Shown here: one piece after another, positions 43,279 to 52,824 of the stretch
Layout of the letters: each line of letters begins with the position of its first letter
How positions within the stretch are numbered: the stretch's first letter is position 1
Assembly (NCBI GenBank): GCA_963698645.1
Contig: CAVORP010000009.1
Coordinates: 496,001 to 560,000, forward strand
Source: Ovoidimarina sp963698645
Lineage (GTDB): Bacteria > Pseudomonadota > Alphaproteobacteria > Rhodobacterales > Rhodobacteraceae
Length of the DNA: 64,000 bases
Direction of reading: 5' to 3'
The notes under the pieces: generated by a model
The model's database searches: none
What the model was told of the DNA's origin: nothing
The model's input: the letters and a program-made list of their open reading frames with translations, nothing else
Translations under genes and position numbers: made by a program

Positions 43279-44118
43279 TCAGGTCATGTGTTCGACTGGC
43301 GGCTTTCGCGCTATAAACAATGTGCTCGCAATGCGGTGTTCATCAAGGCTTTTCAAATAGTTCTGGCGCCGCCCAACGAAATCCGGGCCAAGAACCACTT
43401 CGTTGGCCTGAATTTGCCCGACTGATGGCGGCTTGGCCGACAGCCTCATCCGTTTCGCCATTTCCAGATGCGCATCCGTCTCGTCCTCGACGGTCAAGAC
43501 TTCGAACCCTGCGCCCGACAGATGGTGGACCAACGTGCCGCTCGCATCCACATGGGAATCATCGGCAGTCCGCGACCAAGGCAACGGGTAATGCGGAACG
43601 CCTGAGCCGGACGTGACTTCGGTCCAGAGCAGCGTGGCACCCGGTTTGAGGACCCGGAAGCACTCGCCAAATACCGCCGGTTTGTCACGCAGGTTCATAC
43701 CGACATAGAAACAGTAGGCATGATCGAAGGTATTGGCCCCGAATGGCATCGACACGGCGTCGCCCTCGATGAAGTTGACCTGATCCATAAGGCCGCAAAG
43801 GCGCGTCAAATCGTTTGCGGCCTCGACGAAATCAGGTGTGAGGTCGATGCCCGTGACCCGACATCCGAGCGTGCCTGCAAAGAAACGCGCCGGTCCGCCA
43901 ATCCCTGACCCAATATCAAGCAGGTGCGCGCCACGCTGGGGGTTCAATCGTGCTGCATGATCCCTTGTGGCCAGCAGTTCCCTTCCGTGCAACTGGTCGA
44001 ATGGGAAGAGTTGGCTTGCAGTAAGGTTTACATCGGTGGATTCCGACCACGGGACAGCCGCGAGGATGCGCGCGACGATATCGCCGGACCCGTAGTGCTC
44101 CTGAACCGGTGCGCTCAT
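43279..44118 (-). CDS. SAM-dependent methyltransferase
   Basis: Class I methyltransferase of 279 residues. The SAM motif is HLLDIGSGIGGPARFFAG, the acidic loop GIDLTPDFVEAA, and EGDAVSMPFGANTFDHAYCF follows. It is similar in layout to sarcosine/dimethylglycine and sterol-type methyltransferases, and the substrate is not identifiable. The start at 44118 (MSAPVQEHYGSGDIVAR) overlaps the stop of the upstream membrane-protein gene (ATGA). Confidence 0.88.
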   Translation of the reverse strand: MSAPVQEHYGSGDIVARILAAVPWSESTDVNLTASQLFPFDQLHGRELLATRDHAARLNPQRGAHLLDIGSGIGGPARFFAGTLGCRVTGIDLTPDFVEAANDLTRLCGLMDQVNFIEGDAVSMPFGANTFDHAYCFYVGMNLRDKPAVFGECFRVLKPGATLLWTEVTSGSGVPHYPLPWSRTADDSHVDASGTLVHHLSGAGFEVLTVEDETDAHLEMAKRMRLSAKPPSVGQIQANEVVLGPDFVGRRQNYLKSLDEHRIASTLFIARKPPVEHMT

Positions 44119-44504
44119 GTGACGGTCCCTTTTCCTTTGGCCGCGACATCGGCCGGGGACATTGCGAACATCCAGAACATCAGGAGAGTGCCCAGGATGA
44201 CCAGGACGGAACCCGGGGGTGCCAAAGCCCCGCCGCCGCCGCTGTCGATATCGTATTTCCCCGCCACCAGCACCAAAGTACCGATCTGGAAGAACCCGAA
44301 CTGAGGCCAGACCAGCTTGCTGCTCAGAAGCATGGGCCAACCCCGGTAAATCAGACCGAAGAGCACCGAGAGCACGAACCCGAGCAGGTTCGCATGTGCA
44401 TGGGAATTCGAGAATTGAAGCTGGTCGGTGACGCCCAGGTAAACCCCGAAAATCATGCCCAGGATGAGCCAGACAAAACCTGCCAATATATAGAGACGAT
44501 CCAT
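44115..44504 (-). CDS. Small membrane protein resembling a heme-copper oxidase fragment
   Basis: A 129-residue protein with four hydrophobic segments. The pattern FSNSHAHANLLGFVLSVLFG followed by LIYRGWP matches small membrane proteins with two conserved histidines related to heme-copper oxidase subunit I, often labelled cytochrome-c oxidase. It is translationally coupled to the methyltransferase. The ATG at 44504 is given. A GTG at 44510 with GGAGG eight bases upstream may be the true start. A quinone/heme role is inference. Confidence 0.7.
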   Translation of the reverse strand: MDRLYILAGFVWLILGMIFGVYLGVTDQLQFSNSHAHANLLGFVLSVLFGLIYRGWPMLLSSKLVWPQFGFFQIGTLVLVAGKYDIDSGGGGALAPPGSVLVILGTLLMFWMFAMSPADVAAKGKGTVT

Positions 44505-44828
44505 CTTCACGACCTTGCCCTCCAACAAAAGAAGCCGGCCGCTGGTCACGCGAAAACTTACGTGGTCAGACAGTCACGCGAGCGTTGCGCCTTTATCGGG
44601 TTTCTTGCAACAAGAAATTCTTGGTGTCGCTGTCCTCGCGGATCGTTCGCTTCAAGAACTGCTGTGAAGCAGATGGCATTGCTGTTTCACGAACATCTGC
44701 TCCGGGCTGGAAACACCCTTCACCTTCACCCCCACGGGCCCGGCCAGAGGCACAGACCGGCATACCGGCTTGCCCCCTTCCATGTCCCCCCTAGACTGGG
44801 CGCCGAACCCGAATAGCCATCGAAGCCC
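44505..44828. other. Intergenic, no supported gene
   Basis: About 320 bases between the divergent small membrane protein and the GNAT gene. Open frames here are shadows without a ribosome site. I see no repeat or RNA. Confidence 0.4.
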
Positions 44829-45419
44829 ATGACACTCCGCATCGAAACAGCCGCCTCTGCCGATATTCCTGCTCTCCTTCCCGATCTCGCGCGCCTGCGC
44901 ATCCGGGTTTTCGGGGACTTTCCCTACCTTTACAAAGGCGATCTCGCCTACGAGGAACGCTACCTCGCCGCCTATTCCAGCAGTCCGGGCGCGATGATCG
45001 TCACCGTCCGCGATGGGCCGGACCTCGTCGGCGCGGCCACCGGCGCCCCGCTGGGCGACCATGACCGGGCATTCGCAGAACCGCTCGCCCGCGCGGGGCA
45101 TGACCCTGACGCGGTCTTCTACTGCGCCGAGTCCGTCCTGCTTCCCGCCTATCGCGGACGCGGCGTGGGCCATGCCTTCTTCGATCACCGTGAGGCGATG
45201 GCCCGCTCCCTCGGCCTCGCGGCATCCTGTTTCTGCGCGGTCATCCGCCCCGACGACCATCCCGCCCGCCCTCGTGACTACACCCCGCTTGACGGTTTCT
45301 GGCGCAAACGCGGCTATGCGCCGCTGCCGGGTGTCATCGCACGCTATAGCTGGCGCGACACCGGCGATGCGCATGAGACCGAGAAGCCCATGCAGGTTTG
45401 GTTGCGGGAACTCGACTGA
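44829..45419 (+). CDS. GNAT-family N-acetyltransferase
   Basis: A 196-residue acetyltransferase. The acetyl-CoA loop is LLPAYRGRGVGHAFFDHREA, and a downstream strand FCAVIRPDDHPARPRDYTPL precedes DGFWRKRGYAPLPG. The acceptor is unknown. Single gene between the small membrane protein and the kinase. The start MTLRIETAASADIPALL has no strong ribosome site. An E/F-rich segment FGDFPYLYKGDLAYEERYL is typical of one GNAT subgroup. Confidence 0.85.
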   Translation: MTLRIETAASADIPALLPDLARLRIRVFGDFPYLYKGDLAYEERYLAAYSSSPGAMIVTVRDGPDLVGAATGAPLGDHDRAFAEPLARAGHDPDAVFYCAESVLLPAYRGRGVGHAFFDHREAMARSLGLAASCFCAVIRPDDHPARPRDYTPLDGFWRKRGYAPLPGVIARYSWRDTGDAHETEKPMQVWLRELD

Positions 45420-45679
45420 CAGCCACCCGTCCAGAAAATGGTGCATTCGCGGCCTCGGACGACGCAAGCTCGCCGCATTGAGCGCCCGTCCGGCACCCGA
45501 TTGCGGTCACCTCAGAACCCACCGAATCACTAGTGGCGCAAAGCGGGCGGCTCCCTCGACATCCCATGCCTGCCCCAATGTCATCACAAAATGACCTTAA
45601 AGCTTGGCCAAATTGAGAACAAATCAGGTCAATTGCGCCCGGACGTTGCCGATGCGCCTACGCTTGGGGAGTTTTCAGG
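45420..45679. other. Intergenic before the kinase, no supported gene
   Basis: 260 bases without a convincing CDS. GGGGAG at 45666-45671 is well placed for a non-canonical CTG start at 45680 of the kinase gene. No promoter is clear. Confidence 0.35.
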
Positions 45680-45766
45680 CTGGAACGGAACGGGGTCATA
45701 GATCTGCGCCACTATCGCTCGGACGAGACCGAAACCGGTCCCGACGCCGCAACCGCGCTGAATGAA

Positions 45767-47815
45767 TTGACCGATGGCACGTCGCTCCTTCATGGCCAAT
45801 ACACGATAGACGGCTTTCTCAATAGCGGCGGCTTCGGAATCACTTATCGCGCAAAGGATAGCCTTGGTCGCCTTGTCGTGATCAAGGAATGCTTCCCGGG
45901 CGAGATCTGCATGCGCAGTGGCACGAAAGTCATCCCCCGCGGCCCGGAACACGGCGGCGAACTCGCCAATATGGTCGACCAGTTCGTCAAGGAGGCCCAT
46001 AGCCTCGCTGCGCTCCGGCACAAGAACATCGTCCATGTCCATCAGGTGTTTGAAGAGAACAACACCGCCTATATGGCAATCGACTTCGTCGATGGTCCGG
46101 ATCTTCTCGACATCATCGAAACCGATCATCAGCGCCTGACGGCCGAGGAAATCGCCCGAATGACACGGCGCATGCTCGCAGCCTTGAAATATACGCATGA
46201 TCAGGGGCTTCTGCATCGCGATATTTCGCCCGACAACATCCTCATCAATACTGCGAACGAGCCGATCCTGATCGATTTCGGCGCGGCGCGCAGAAGGTCC
46301 GGCAACGCAGAGACGCGCGGCGCGCCGCTGAAATTCGTCAAGGATGGCTACTCGCCCCGGGAATTCTACGTCGAGGATGCCGAACAGGGTCCCTGGAGCG
46401 ATATCTACTCGCTGGCCGCGACACTCTACCATGCCATCACCGGCGTGGCCCCAATCGATGCGCAGCAGCGCCAGACGGCATGCGACGGAGGCAAAGCCGA
46501 TCCCTATCTCGGTCTCGCCGGGCGGTTTGGCGACTATCCCGACGGGTTTCTCGAAGCAATCGACACCGCACTCGCGCTCGCGCCCGAAGGCCGCTTTCAG
46601 ACTTCGGGCGACTGGATGGCAAGCCTGTCCGCGCGCCGTTCAAAGGTGAACACCCAGCGCCTCCGCCTCAAGACGCGCGAGCTTGCCGCCGCCGAGGGGC
46701 GTCGCGCGGGCGCGCCTGCTGAACTCTACGAAGCCGAGGTTCGCGCGGGCATCGTCAACAGCGCCCCGGGCGCGGGCGCATTCCGCAAACGGATGATGGC
46801 CGCTGGTCTGGTCGCGATCCTTGCCGTGGGTGGCGCGGCGTTCAGTGTCCTGACCGGCTTTGGCACAGATCGCGGCGCCCCCGTCGCCGCCACGGAAGTG
46901 CTGTCCGCCGATACGATTACCACCGCCACCATTGCCCCACTTCCCACCCTGCCTCTCGGCACAAGCGATGCCGCGCCAGACGTGGCTCCGTTCGTCGCGA
47001 TCGTCGCTCCCACGCGGTCCGCCTTTGCGGCGGATGCCCAACCGCTGACGCTGCCGGGAAATACACTCGCTCCCGAAAGCCGTACCCGTGGACCTCTGGC
47101 GATCTCGACCCCGGTGCCTGCTGTCGGTGACGCGGCATCAGGCGTCGATCCGTCTCCACCCACCCGACAGGTCCCCCCGACCCTGTCCGCCTCCGGCAAG
47201 CCCGAACAGATCACGGTCTCGCATTGGGACGTGGACATGCCCTTTGACGAAACCCTCGTCCAGCTCCGCAACGCCCATACCGCCCAGATCGTTTCGGTCT
47301 CCGACACTGCCAACCTGTCGGTTTCAGGCGACTGGATCGCCCCCGGCGTGACGATTTTCGCCCTGAACGGCGAGACGCTGACCCCTGGAATGCCGATCTC
47401 GGTTCATCTTCTGAACGGGCTCGGGATCGACCCCGACGGTTTTACCCGAGCCACGGTCCGCTACCGCGAGCCCGAGACAGGCCGGATCGACCGAGGCCTC
47501 CTTGCGGTTCCGGTTCTGCGGCAGATCGCGCTGGCCGACGGCACCCGCCTCGAGGCACGCGTCGAGGATCTTGCATGGCGGGTCCGGGTAATCGAGCCCG
47601 GCCCGGCCCTCGCGTCGGAACTCGTACCCGGTGATATCCTGCTGCGCGAAACCCAGACCGCGGTCGAGATCACCTCGCACGAGGCGCTGGCCCGCGCATT
47701 CGAACAGCTGCTGACGCGGGGCGCCAGCACCGCCAGCTTCGACATCCAGCGCGCCGGTGCGGTCGTTCAGATCTCGCTTCCGCTGGCGCCAAACCCCGCC
47801 GGTGTCGGACAATGA
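45767..47815 (+). CDS. Transmembrane Ser/Thr (Hanks-type) protein kinase with periplasmic region
   Basis: Kinase domain about residues 11-285: Gly-loop NSGGFGITY, ATP lysine K40 (VVIKECFPG), catalytic HRDISPDN (D152, N157) and D170FG. A membrane helix (344-364) and a Pro/Thr-rich linker lead to a C-terminal periplasmic part (about 480-682) with a PDZ-like pattern near its end. Active-site residues are intact, except that the catalytic loop reads HRDIS rather than HRDLK, common in this group. The only in-frame canonical start is TTG at 45767, which has no ribosome site. A CTG at 45680 has GGGGAG eight bases upstream and adds 29 residues like relatives. It is followed by two LysM-binding-protein genes that may form its sensor module. 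Confidence 0.85.
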   Translation: MTDGTSLLHGQYTIDGFLNSGGFGITYRAKDSLGRLVVIKECFPGEICMRSGTKVIPRGPEHGGELANMVDQFVKEAHSLAALRHKNIVHVHQVFEENNTAYMAIDFVDGPDLLDIIETDHQRLTAEEIARMTRRMLAALKYTHDQGLLHRDISPDNILINTANEPILIDFGAARRRSGNAETRGAPLKFVKDGYSPREFYVEDAEQGPWSDIYSLAATLYHAITGVAPIDAQQRQTACDGGKADPYLGLAGRFGDYPDGFLEAIDTALALAPEGRFQTSGDWMASLSARRSKVNTQRLRLKTRELAAAEGRRAGAPAELYEAEVRAGIVNSAPGAGAFRKRMMAAGLVAILAVGGAAFSVLTGFGTDRGAPVAATEVLSADTITTATIAPLPTLPLGTSDAAPDVAPFVAIVAPTRSAFAADAQPLTLPGNTLAPESRTRGPLAISTPVPAVGDAASGVDPSPPTRQVPPTLSASGKPEQITVSHWDVDMPFDETLVQLRNAHTAQIVSVSDTANLSVSGDWIAPGVTIFALNGETLTPGMPISVHLLNGLGIDPDGFTRATVRYREPETGRIDRGLLAVPVLRQIALADGTRLEARVEDLAWRVRVIEPGPALASELVPGDILLRETQTAVEITSHEALARAFEQLLTRGASTASFDIQRAGAVVQISLPLAPNPAGVGQ

Positions 47816-47891
47816 TAAGATGACAGGCCGGATGCCCATGACATTACACCGCCAGAACGCGATCTCGCCCCAATCACGAGGGATACGGACG

Positions 47892-48963
47892 ATGAAATCC
47901 ATTCTATCGGCCCTGCTGATCTTGACCGCCAGCCTCGCCACGATCCCGACCGCCGGGACGGCGCAAGAGGCCTGCAGCCTCTACCGCATCCAGCAGGGCG
48001 ATACCCTGCGCGAGATCGCCGAAAGCGCCTATGGCACCGACGACTTCCGCCCGATCTGGCGCGCCAACCAGTCCGAAATCGGGCGGAACCCCAATATCAT
48101 CAGCGTCGGAACGGTCTTGAGCCTGCCTTGTCCCGACGGCGCGATGCCAAGCGAAACACCTCAGGCCAATACCGCCCCTGCCGGCGAAGCCCGGTTCAGC
48201 TTCGTCACTGCGAACGGCTATCTGCCCTATACCGACGAAAGCCTCGACCAACGCGGCCTCGTCACCCACCTCGTCCGCATGGCCATGCTGCGCGCCGCCC
48301 CCGAGGCGCCGATCGAGATCGTCTTCGTCAATGACTGGTCCGCCCATCTCGAGGTTCTTCTTCCCCGCCAGACTTTCGACGCGAGCTTTCCCTGGACCCG
48401 CCCGGGCTGCGAGACACAAGGCAAGCTGACGCAGACCGAACTCTATGCCTGCCAGAATTTTCTCTATTCCGACCCGTTCTATGAAATCGTCGACGGGTTC
48501 TTCTCCCGAAAGGGCTCGGGCCTCGAAAACGTCATCGCTTTCGACGGGCTTGCAGGGCCGCACAATCTGCCGGCCAGAAGGCTATCCCACCGGCCATCTC
48601 GAAGAAAACGGCCTGATGCCACCCGCCGTCACGCTGGTTCAACCCGCCCGGATCCACGATTGTTTCAGCCTTCTGATGGCAGGCAGGGTCGATCTGGTCG
48701 CCCTCGACACCCGCACCGGCGAATACGTTATGCGCGACCTCAATCTCTCGTTCGAAGTCACTGAAAATCCGCATCTTTACACGATCCAGCCGCTTCAGGT
48801 CGCGCTCTCCCGCGCAAATCCCGAAAGCGCGGAATTGCTGGACACGCTCAATCGTGGCCTCGCCCTGATGCTGGAAAGCGGCGAATGGGCCAGCATCGTC
48901 TCCCAGGGGCCTGCGCAATCGGCCCGGACTGCAATTAGTGAATTGATGGAACCCCTCCCATGA
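47892..48963 (+). pseudogene. LysM plus solute-binding protein (copy 1), one +1 frameshift
   Basis: Secreted protein: signal peptide MKSILSALLILTASLATIPT, LysM domain (about 29-79, YRIQQGDTLREIAESAYG), then a family-3-type solute-binding domain opening FVTANGYLPYTDESLDQRGL. The frame breaks after VIAFDGL at an extra T (48550-48551) and resumes as QGRTICRPEGYPTGHLEENG, ending LMEPLP. Repairing it gives about 356 residues, colinear with the intact paralogue at 49074. GAGGGA eight bases upstream sets the start. It follows the kinase by 76 bases. Confidence 0.75.
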
Positions 48964-49073
48964 GTGACCCTTTGATTCCCCCACATGGCAGGCACACACC
49001 AAGACTGCCGAAACCAGCAAGACCGCCACAGGCACCCGACCATCACGAAACCCTATCGAAGAGAACAAAACCC

Positions 49074-50168
49074 ATGAAACGCACAACCCTGATTTCACAT
49101 CTGATCTTGGCGGCGGGTTTCGTCGCCACCACCCTGCCCACGACCGCCGCCGCGCAAGAGGCCTGCACCGCCTATACCGTGCAGTCCGGCGACCGGCTCA
49201 GCACCATCGCCGAGGCGGCCTATGGCACCTTCGACTATCAGCAGATCTTCAACGCGAACCGGAACCAGATCACGAACCCCAACGACATCGCCGTGGGCAC
49301 GGTGCTGCAGCTTCCCTGCGCCGATGGCAGCCTGCCGGGTGCGGCAGCACCGCTCGAGGTCATCGCCCAGCAGGACGCGATCCAAAGCAGCCGCGTGACC
49401 ACATCCAGCCAGTTCGAGCCGCCGATCAAGATCGTCAGCGCGAACGGCTGGGCGCCCTTCGTGGGCGAGAACTTTAACGGCGGCGGGATGCTGGTGCGCC
49501 TTGCGACCACGGCGCTGAACCGGGGCGGAAATTCGCGTGAGTTCAGCGTCGATTTCGTCGATGACTGGGGCTCGCATCTTGCCACGCTTCTGCCCATTGG
49601 CGCATTCGATATCTCGATCGCATGGTATCTGCCGGATTGCTCCAAGATCGACCTCTTGTCGGAAACGATGGCAAAGCGCTGTACCGAACTGGACGGATCG
49701 CTGCCGATCTATGAAACCGTGGTGGGCTTCTTCACGATGCCCGGGAACGACTATGCCGAGGTACGCAACTACACCGACTATGCGGGCGCTCGCATCTGCC
49801 GCCCCGAGGGCTGGTTCACTTTCGATCTCGAAGAGCAGGGCCTGATCGATCCGGTCGTCCAGATGGTCGTTCCGAATTCGGTCAACGATTGCATTGAAAT
49901 GCTACAGGCGGGCGACGTCGACGTCGTTCCGCTGGAAATCGAAAGCGTGGCCGCCGCCGCCAAGGAGCTTGGGATCGAAGGCCAGATCGTCCAGAATCCC
50001 TATCTGACCAACTTGCTTGAAATGAGCTTTGTAACGCACAAGACCAATCCCCGTGGCCGCGTCTATATCGCGATGCTCAACCGCGGCCTGACCGAGATGC
50101 GCGAAAGCGGCGAATGGTATGCGATCATCTCCAGCAGTCTGGCCGAGTTCAACAACCTCACGAACTGA
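49074..50168 (+). CDS. LysM plus solute-binding protein (copy 2)
   Basis: A 364-residue periplasmic protein: signal peptide (ISHLILAAGFVATTLPTTAA), LysM domain (about 33-81, YTVQSGDRLSTIAEAAYGTF) and family-3-type substrate-binding domain (IVSANGWAPFVGENFNGGGM, DYAGARICRPEGWFTFDLEE, MLNRGLTEMRESGEWYAIIS). No permease is nearby, so it is more likely a sensor or scaffold than an importer part. LysM should hold it on peptidoglycan. It is a paralogue of the preceding gene. The two sit directly downstream of a transmembrane kinase, suggesting ligand binding is relayed to the kinase. Confidence 0.85.
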   Translation: MKRTTLISHLILAAGFVATTLPTTAAAQEACTAYTVQSGDRLSTIAEAAYGTFDYQQIFNANRNQITNPNDIAVGTVLQLPCADGSLPGAAAPLEVIAQQDAIQSSRVTTSSQFEPPIKIVSANGWAPFVGENFNGGGMLVRLATTALNRGGNSREFSVDFVDDWGSHLATLLPIGAFDISIAWYLPDCSKIDLLSETMAKRCTELDGSLPIYETVVGFFTMPGNDYAEVRNYTDYAGARICRPEGWFTFDLEEQGLIDPVVQMVVPNSVNDCIEMLQAGDVDVVPLEIESVAAAAKELGIEGQIVQNPYLTNLLEMSFVTHKTNPRGRVYIAMLNRGLTEMRESGEWYAIISSSLAEFNNLTN

Positions 50169-50223
50169 CCGACCGCAACGCGAGCGTCAGACGGCCCGCC
50201 TGTCACAGGGCGGGCCGAAGATC

Positions 50224-50919
50224 CTAAAGCGCCAGATCCTTCAGAAGATCTTCCATCGAGTAGTCGGCCTTCTCGCGCCGCCGCTTCACCCGTCCGCCCT
50301 CCATAACCACGAATCCGTCCCCCAGCCGATAGGCGAAATCGGCATTCTGCTCCACAAGGATGATGGTCATTCCATCCTCCGCGCGTAGCACCTGAAGCGC
50401 GTCTCCGATCTGCTGGATGACATTGGGCTGTATGCCTTCTGTCGGCTCATCGAGAAGCAGGACTTTCGGACGGGTGATCAGGGCACGGGCGATGGCAAGC
50501 TGCTGCTGTTGCCCGCCCGAAAGATCGCCACCACGCCGCGCTCGCATGTCCCGCAATACCGGAAAGAGCTCGAAAATCCGGTCCGGGATGACCTGCTCGG
50601 CCTTCGGCAGACAGGCAAAGCCGGTTTCAAGGTTTTCCTGCACGCTCATCAGCGGAAACACCTCTCGGCCCTGCGGTACATAGGCGATGCCCGCAAGTGC
50701 CGCCTGCGTGGCCGAGCCCAGCCGAACCGGCCTTTCTCCCAGCATGACCTTGCCGGACGATGCCGGATGTCGCCCGGCGATGGCCTTCAGAAGGCTGGTC
50801 TTGCCAACCCCGTTATTGCCCATCACCGCCGTGATCCGACCCTCCGGCGCGGCAAAGGAGATATCGTCAAGGATCTGGCTCTGCCCGTAGTGAAGCGACA
50901 GGTTGCTGACCTCAAGCAT
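50224..50919 (-). CDS. urtE: Urea-type ABC transporter ATP-binding protein UrtE
   Basis: LivF-like ATPase of 231 residues. Walker A is GNNGVGKTSLL, the signature LSGGQQQQLAIARAL, Walker B VLLLDEPTEGIQPN and the H-loop LVEQNADFAY. EPTEGIQPNVIQQIG is characteristic of UrtE. Its start overlaps the urtD end by 8 bases. Last gene of the urtA-B-(GNAT)-C-D-E operon. Confidence 0.93.
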   Translation of the reverse strand: MLEVSNLSLHYGQSQILDDISFAAPEGRITAVMGNNGVGKTSLLKAIAGRHPASSGKVMLGERPVRLGSATQAALAGIAYVPQGREVFPLMSVQENLETGFACLPKAEQVIPDRIFELFPVLRDMRARRGGDLSGGQQQQLAIARALITRPKVLLLDEPTEGIQPNVIQQIGDALQVLRAEDGMTIILVEQNADFAYRLGDGFVVMEGGRVKRRREKADYSMEDLLKDLAL

Positions 50920-51661
50920 GGCCGCGCCCCAGATAGACGTCGATCACCCGGCTGTTCGAGGTGACGTGATCAAGGCTGCCTTCGGCCAGAACCGATCCCT
51001 CGTGCAGCACCGTTACCTTGCACTCCAGACGACGTACGAACTCCATGTCATGCTCCACCACCACCACAGCGCGGGTCTCGGCCGCGCGGCGCAGGATATC
51101 GGTGGTCTTCTCGCGCTCCTCCACCGTCATCCCAGCCGCCGGTTCGTCCACCAGCAGAAGCCGGGGCTGCTGTGCCAGAAGCATCCCGATCTCGAGCCAT
51201 TGCTTCTGGCCGTGGCTCAACTCGCCTGCCCGCCGGGTCAGGCTGCCGGACAGCCCGATCTCTTCTGCAATTTCCTCTATCCGGGCGGCGTTCAACGCGG
51301 TCTTCCTGTGCATCAGCACCGCGAACGGCCCGCGCGGGTTCTTCAGCGCCATGGCCAGGTTCTGCCGCACCGTCTGCTCCTCGAACACCGTCGGTTTCTG
51401 AAACTTGCGCCCGATCCCCTGCATCGCGATTTCGCTTTCGGACATGCCGACAAGCGAGATGTTCCTCTCACCCCAGATGACCTGACCCTCGTCCGGCCTT
51501 GTCTTACCCGTCACGATATCCATGAAGGTCGTCTTGCCCGCCCCGTTAGGCCCGATGATCGCCCGCAACTCCGGTTCGGCAAAATTGATCGACAGGTTGT
51601 TGATCGCCCGAAACCCGTCAAAGCTGACCGAAACGCCGGAAACCTCCAGAAGCATGCTCAT
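50912..51661 (-). CDS. urtD: Urea-type ABC transporter ATP-binding protein UrtD
   Basis: LivG-like ATPase of 249 residues. Walker A is GPNGAGKTTFMD, the signature LSHGQKQWLEIGMLLAQQP and Walker B LLLVDEPAAGMTVEE. SHGQKQWLEI is the UrtD form of the ABC signature. The ATG at 51661 overlaps the urtC stop (ATGA), and a longer open frame upstream is not used. Confidence 0.93.
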   Translation of the reverse strand: MSMLLEVSGVSVSFDGFRAINNLSINFAEPELRAIIGPNGAGKTTFMDIVTGKTRPDEGQVIWGERNISLVGMSESEIAMQGIGRKFQKPTVFEEQTVRQNLAMALKNPRGPFAVLMHRKTALNAARIEEIAEEIGLSGSLTRRAGELSHGQKQWLEIGMLLAQQPRLLLVDEPAAGMTVEEREKTTDILRRAAETRAVVVVEHDMEFVRRLECKVTVLHEGSVLAEGSLDHVTSNSRVIDVYLGRGHA

Positions 51662-52824
51662 GGCTGTTTCCTGACCAGATAATCGAACAGCCCGCCAATG
51701 CCCTTGGGAAAGAACAGCGTCACCGCCACGAAGGACACGCCCAGAAGCACCAGCCACCAGTCCGTCCATTGCACGGTATAGAAACCAAGATTGATATCGG
51801 GCGCCCCGCCCCCGGTGAACCAGCTTGACAGAAGCGACACGAAGGCCGCACCGATCACCGCGCCGTAAAGCCGGCCCCGCCCGCCGATCGCCACCCAGAC
51901 CGCCAGATAGATCGACGCGATGGGCGCGATCTCGCCGGGGTTGATGATCCCGGCTTGCGGGTAGTACAGCGCCCCCGCGATCCCCGATACGACGGCGGTG
52001 ATGGTAAAGACGAAAAGCTTGTAGCTTTCCACGTGATAGCCCAGGAACCTCACCCGGTTCTCATTGTCGCGAATGCCCTTGATCACGCTGCCCATCTTGC
52101 CCGAGACGATCCAGGCGAAGAACAGGTACCCGAGCGCCAGTGCGACCGCCGATGCGATGAAAAACACGAGCGAGATGGTGTCCTGCGGCGTGTTCTCGAA
52201 ACCGGGAATGTTCTGCAGGCCCGACAGACCGTTATTGCCGCGCAGGCCACTGTCATTCTGGAACAGGTACAGCGCCAGCGCGAGCGTCATCGCCTGCGTC
52301 AGGATCGACAGGTAGACCCCGGTCACCCGCGACCGGAAGGCAAGCCAGCCAAACACCAATGCCAAGAGCCCCGGCACCAGAACGACCATCAGGAGCTGGA
52401 GGACCAGACTGTCGGCAAAGGCCCAGATCATCGGGAATTCCGACGATCCCACGACGCCGAAAATCTGGTTCCCGATGGCATCGCTCACCTCCTCGGGCGT
52501 GGGCGGAATGACCTGACCCGCAAGGCTCTCCAGCACGATCCCCTCGGTGCGCGCATACATGAGCCACATGCCGATCGCATAGCCGCCGATCCCGAAAAAC
52601 GCGAAATGGCCCAGCGAAAGGATCCCGCAATAGCCCCAGACAACATCCATCGCGATCGCCACGAGGCACAGGCATAGCGTCTTGCCCAGCGTCTTGACGA
52701 AAGAGGTCGAGATGACACCCACCCCCGCCGCCTCGGACAGGACCGACACGCCCAAGGTGAACAGGCCAAGGGCCGCAAGGAACCACAGGACCGACGGGTT
52801 CTGCGCGACAAAGGAACCTTTCAT
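51658..52824 (-). CDS. urtC: Urea-type ABC transporter permease UrtC
   Basis: LivM-like inner-membrane permease of 388 residues with about ten hydrophobic segments. Conserved parts are GYCGILSLGHFAFFGIGGYA and the cytoplasmic coupling region KGIRDNENRVRFLGYHVESY. The start at 52824 overlaps the stop of the inserted GNAT gene (ATGA). Length agrees with UrtC. Confidence 0.93.
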   Translation of the reverse strand: MKGSFVAQNPSVLWFLAALGLFTLGVSVLSEAAGVGVISTSFVKTLGKTLCLCLVAIAMDVVWGYCGILSLGHFAFFGIGGYAIGMWLMYARTEGIVLESLAGQVIPPTPEEVSDAIGNQIFGVVGSSEFPMIWAFADSLVLQLLMVVLVPGLLALVFGWLAFRSRVTGVYLSILTQAMTLALALYLFQNDSGLRGNNGLSGLQNIPGFENTPQDTISLVFFIASAVALALGYLFFAWIVSGKMGSVIKGIRDNENRVRFLGYHVESYKLFVFTITAVVSGIAGALYYPQAGIINPGEIAPIASIYLAVWVAIGGRGRLYGAVIGAAFVSLLSSWFTGGGAPDINLGFYTVQWTDWWLVLLGVSFVAVTLFFPKGIGGLFDYLVRKQP

